A DNA stretch of 9,025 nucleotides, taken from the NCBI GenBank assembly GCA_905209865.1, contig CAJLUP010000074.1, forward strand, positions 1 to 9,025. Reading direction: 5' to 3'. Origin of the DNA: an uncultured Lachnospiraceae bacterium (lineage in GTDB: Bacteria; Bacillota; Clostridia; Lachnospirales; Lachnospiraceae). The position numbers and the translations under genes were made by a program. Under the pieces are notes generated by a model, which was not told where the DNA came from, did not search any database, and saw only the letters and a program-made list of their open reading frames with translations. Of the stretch, positions 6,528 to 9,025 are shown in pieces (the stretch's first letter is position 1; every line of letters begins with the position of its first letter).

Positions 6528-6577
6528 AAAAAAGAAAGATCGGCGCATGATATAAAATCATACCCAACCTTTCTTTC
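6528..6577 (-). terminator. Rho-independent terminator of degV
   Basis: On the minus strand GAAAGAAAGG-TTGGG-T-ATGAT pairs with ATCAT-GCGCCGAT-CTTTC around a TTTAT loop, with a few wobbles and one bulge, and ends in a run of six Ts (6528-6533). The stem is about 20 bp and begins about 50 bases after the degV stop. The A-rich 5' side facing a T-rich 3' side is the classic terminator form. Confidence 0.85.
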
Positions 6578-6627
6578 CTATTTATAAACATCCTTTTTTC
6601 TATTTTCTTTTTAAGTCTTCGTCTGCC

Positions 6628-7491
6628 TTATCTTGCATTTCCCATGCAGAACACAGCTACTACACCCGGACCTGTATGACTGCCGATTACCGTTCCGATA
6701 TTATTAATCAAAATATTTTCAATCCCCATCTTCTCGCGTACAAGTTTTGCGACATATTCTGCATCTTCAAGACAGTCTCCGTGAGTAATCATGATCAGAT
6801 CATTCTCCCATCCTTCCGACTGCTGTACCGCCATATCTACAATCTTGTGCAAAGATTTTTTACGGCCTCTCTCTTTTCCGATCACCTGAAGTTTTCCTTC
6901 ATTATCCATATGAATGATCGGTTTAATCTGTACAAGTGTTCCGAGAACTGCCGTTGTCTTAGACACACGGCCTCCTCTGTGAAGGTGATTCAGATCATCC
7001 ACAGTCACATTATGGCAAATGTGAAGCTTATTTTCTTCTGCCCATTCGGCAACTTCTTCGATCGTCTTTCCTTCTGCCTTTTTCTGAAGCGCTTTATGAA
7101 GCAGCAAGGCTTCTCCCATACAGGCACAAAGCGTATCGACTACAATAACCTTCGCCTCAGGATATTTTTCCTCAAGCATCTCTCCGGCAATACGCATACT
7201 GTTTAAAGTTCCGCTCAGACCGGACGAAAATCCAAGATGCAGAACGTCCTTTCCTTCTTTTACAAACGGTTCCAAAGCTTCCATAGCTTCTTCCGGATTC
7301 ACCTGTGAAGTAACAGACATTTTTCCTTCACGAAGCTTTGCAAAGAATTCTTTGGCAGTCAATCCGTCCATATCTGTGTAAGTCTCTCCGTCAATCGTAT
7401 ATTTCAATGCAACAACCGGAACATGTCTTTCCTCCAGCCATGCTTTCGGCACATCAACCGTACTATTTACCGTGATCACATAATCTCTCAT
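6628..7491 (-). CDS. DegV-family fatty-acid-binding protein (FakB-like)
   Basis: A 287-residue DegV protein. In several Firmicutes members of this family (FakB) bind a fatty acid and present it to the kinase FakA, which makes acyl phosphate for phospholipid synthesis. Motifs in order: VNSTVDVP (8-15), TSQVNPEEA (61-69, with the Thr-Ser that holds the carboxylate), GFSSGLSGTLNSM (87-99), HRGGRVSKTTAVLGTLVQIKP (171-191) and IGTVIGSHTGPGVVAVF (265-281). It is cytosolic, with no signal peptide or membrane segment. Start ATG 7491 follows AGGAGG by nine bases. It has its own promoter (7554-7582) and terminator (6528-6577), so it is probably monocistronic. No fakA-like kinase gene is in the window. 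Genomes of this group usually hold several degV paralogues, and fatty-acid preference cannot be told from sequence by eye. Confidence 0.95.
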   Translation of the reverse strand: MRDYVITVNSTVDVPKAWLEERHVPVVALKYTIDGETYTDMDGLTAKEFFAKLREGKMSVTSQVNPEEAMEALEPFVKEGKDVLHLGFSSGLSGTLNSMRIAGEMLEEKYPEAKVIVVDTLCACMGEALLLHKALQKKAEGKTIEEVAEWAEENKLHICHNVTVDDLNHLHRGGRVSKTTAVLGTLVQIKPIIHMDNEGKLQVIGKERGRKKSLHKIVDMAVQQSEGWENDLIMITHGDCLEDAEYVAKLVREKMGIENILINNIGTVIGSHTGPGVVAVFCMGNAR

Positions 7492-7553
7492 TTTCGTATG
7501 CCTCCTGTATAAATATCAGAACGCAGAAAATTTCCGCATCCCTACATTTACAT

Positions 7554-7582
7554 ATAATACCATTTTTTAAGACATTACGCAA
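7554..7582 (-). promoter_or_regulatory. Probable extended -10 promoter of degV
   Basis: On the minus strand TTGCGT (7577-7582), a 17-base spacer and TATTAT (7554-7559), with TGG immediately before the -10. The -35 is partial, but the extended -10 compensates. Transcription would start near 7547, giving a leader of about 55 bases that contains a short GCGGA/TCTGC dyad at 7522-7536. Confidence 0.65.
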
Positions 7583-7589
7583 AATTTTT

Positions 7590-7628
7590 TAACAAAAATT
7601 AAAATTTGTTATAACAGCTCTGCTATAA
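7590..7628 (-). terminator. Possible weak terminator after the spoVAF-like gene
   Basis: On the minus strand TTATAGCA and TGTTATAA pair around GAGC (7609-7628), about 30 bases after the stop codon, and are followed by the U-rich stretch CAAATTTTAATTTTTG. A second dyad, TAACAAA/TTTGTTA (7590-7611), overlaps the outer bases, so both stems cannot form in full together. The stem is AT-rich and weak. Confidence 0.35.
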
Positions 7629-7658
7629 ATGAAAATTTAACTGCCACACAAGCAAAAA

Positions 7659-9014
7659 CTAATTTCGTTTTACATTCAGATAGTTGCGCCCTGACAATGT
7701 TTTATTAAATGCAAGAAAACAAAGTACCAAAATACAGCCGATGATAAATCCGTACAGATTGAAACATGCAGTCAGAATTAAAAGAAGAAGGCGCATAAAT
7801 TTCAGCGCATATCCGAGTTCAAAGTTAGGCTGTGTATAATTTGCTACAGCGACAAATGCCATGTACAACATTACTTCTGAATTAAACCAACCAGACTGTA
7901 CCGAAAACTCTCCCATCACAATACCCGCGATCACACTGAGAGGCGTACTTAGCATCGTCGGTGTATTCATTGCCGCCAGACGCAGTCCGTCAATCGATAA
8001 TTCTAAAATAATAAACTGAAAAACAAGCGGAATATTAACTGTATCTCTCACCGCTACAAATTGAAACACTTCAGGCAGCCATTCGATATTCTGCATGAAC
8101 AATAAATACAATGGCGTAAAAAATACAGTTGCAACTGTGATCAGCGTTCTTGTAATCTTTAAATACATTCCTGTCACTGTCGGAAAATAATAATCATTTG
8201 CTTCTTCAATCATGTCAAAAATCGAAGTCGGAAGAATCATCGCCGACGGAGAATTATCTACAAGGATTACGACCTTTCCTTCAAACAGACATGCCGCCGC
8301 CGTATCCGGCCGTTCTGTGTATTTGAATTTCGGGAACGGATTAAACCATTTCCGTTTAAAAAGCGCCTCTGCAAGACTTTGCTGATTCATCCTCAGATCA
8401 TTCAATTCTAACGTTTCAATCCTCTTCTTTAAATTTTGCAAAAGCTCCTGATCTACTCTGTCTTTCATATAGCAGACTGCTATGTCTGTGCGGGATGACT
8501 GGCCTGCTTCCATCATCTCCATCACAAGCTGCGGGTCACGGATCCTTCGGCGCATCAATGCTGTGTTAAATACGATTGTCTCTACAAATCCGTCTCTTGA
8601 GCCGCGAAGCGATTTATCTTTATCAGGTTCATCGACTCCTCTTGCCGGATATGTTCTACAGTCTAAGGCAATACACTCCTTATACCCATCGATAAAAAGA
8701 CACGCCGGACCTGAAAGAACATTTCGTATCACCTGATCAAAATCTTCCAAAATCTCCACTTCTACATAAGGTACATGTTTTTGAATAAACATTTCTGCAT
8801 CTTCCGGCATATCCTCCTCAGATACAGAAAGAAAGGAGTCCATAATCTTCAACATTGCTTCATCTTTTATAAATCCATCAATGTAGTAGAACACAGACGC
8901 CTTTCCACCTATCATGATCTCTCTTCGGATAATATCAAAGCTTTCTTTTACCGGAAGGATCTCATTCATATATCTTATATTTTCTTCAAATGAACCGCTT
9001 AACTTTTTCGTGTT
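7659..9014 (-). CDS. spoVAF: SpoVAF-like GerA-family spore germination protein, 5' end missing
   Basis: A GerA-A-type membrane protein most like SpoVAF, which in Bacillus sits in the inner spore membrane and, with its partner FigP (YqhR), forms an ion channel that amplifies germination. Counting from Met at 8969, the soluble part contains IGGKASVFYYIDGF (20-33), LRGSRDGFVETIVFNTALMRRR (121-142), KYTERPDTAAACLFEGKVVI (216-235) and DNSPSAMILPTSIFD (238-252). Five or six membrane segments follow at about 272-294, 313-332, 340-358, 364-380 and 388-422, including NTPTMLSTPLS and NYTQPNFELGYALKFMRLLLL. The frame stays open upstream of Met8969 through KKLSGSFEENIRY to the right edge, and that Met has no good ribosome binding site, so the gene is 5'-truncated. 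It ends soon after the last membrane segment, shorter at the C-terminus than the Bacillus protein as I recall it. A canonical GerA A-subunit is the alternative, but the YTERPD region favours SpoVAF. Confidence 0.9.
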   Translation of the reverse strand, partial: NTKKLSGSFEENIRYMNEILPVKESFDIIRREIMIGGKASVFYYIDGFIKDEAMLKIMDSFLSVSEEDMPEDAEMFIQKHVPYVEVEILEDFDQVIRNVLSGPACLFIDGYKECIALDCRTYPARGVDEPDKDKSLRGSRDGFVETIVFNTALMRRRIRDPQLVMEMMEAGQSSRTDIAVCYMKDRVDQELLQNLKKRIETLELNDLRMNQQSLAEALFKRKWFNPFPKFKYTERPDTAAACLFEGKVVILVDNSPSAMILPTSIFDMIEEANDYYFPTVTGMYLKITRTLITVATVFFTPLYLLFMQNIEWLPEVFQFVAVRDTVNIPLVFQFIILELSIDGLRLAAMNTPTMLSTPLSVIAGIVMGEFSVQSGWFNSEVMLYMAFVAVANYTQPNFELGYALKFMRLLLLILTACFNLYGFIIGCILVLCFLAFNKTLSGRNYLNVKRN

Positions 9015-9025
9015 AGATCGGAAGA
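9015..9025 (+). other. Probable residual Illumina adapter at the right end
   Basis: The final bases on the plus strand, AGATCGGAAGA, are identical to the first 11 bases of the Illumina TruSeq adapter (AGATCGGAAGAGC), in the orientation left by read-through from an insert. They sit exactly at the sequence end. The first A could be genomic or the A-tail. Confidence 0.75.

Noticed and set aside
6396..6587. Plus-strand reading frame of 63 codons in the degV/ABC-F gap
   Set aside because: It starts at TTG without a ribosome binding site, has no recognisable motif and overlaps the promoter, palindrome and terminator of the minus-strand genes.

Overview
The window looks like ordinary core chromosome from a low-GC, spore-forming Firmicute, most likely a gut-type Clostridium relative such as a Lachnospiraceae member. 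The evidence is the AT-rich DNA, strong AGGAGG-type ribosome binding sites, sigma-A promoters, a SpoVAF-type spore protein, a DegV/FakB fatty-acid-binding protein and the Rex, Nnr, alanine racemase and MazF neighbourhood. Family-level placement is inference; no rRNA or other decisive marker is present.

All eight genes lie on the minus strand, so they read from high to low coordinates. In transcription order they are: (i) a spoVAF-like germination gene, open past the right edge (9014-7659); (ii) a degV/fakB-type gene with its own promoter and strong terminator (7491-6628); (iii) an ABC-F ATPase related to YdiF (6367-4418); (iv) rex, the NADH/NAD+ sensing repressor, behind a perfect-consensus sigma-A promoter (4225-3581); (v) nnr, a bifunctional NAD(P)H-hydrate repair enzyme (3509-1953); (vi) alr, alanine racemase (1932-778); (vii) mazF, an EndoA-type endoribonuclease with no antitoxin gene beside it (678-331); and (viii) the first 73 codons of yebC behind its own promoter (219-1, running off the left edge).

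The natural reading is a rex-nnr-alr-mazF transcription unit starting at about 4303, with a GAAA-loop hairpin between rex and nnr that may lower downstream expression. It joins redox sensing (Rex), repair of damaged NAD(P)H (Nnr), D-alanine supply for the wall (Alr) and an mRNA interferase. degV appears monocistronic. The ABC-F gene sits behind a 260-base gap holding the degV terminator, an unexplained 38-base bulged palindrome and a weak promoter.

Three start codons differ from the longest open reading frames: alr begins at ATG 1932, rex probably at GTG 4225, and mazF probably at TTG 678. The last 11 bases (9015-9025) equal the start of the Illumina TruSeq adapter and are probably not genomic. 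I found no mobile element, CRISPR array, tRNA, rRNA, phage gene or convincing new system; the most worthwhile points are the apparent orphan MazF, the 6473-6510 palindrome and the adapter-like end.
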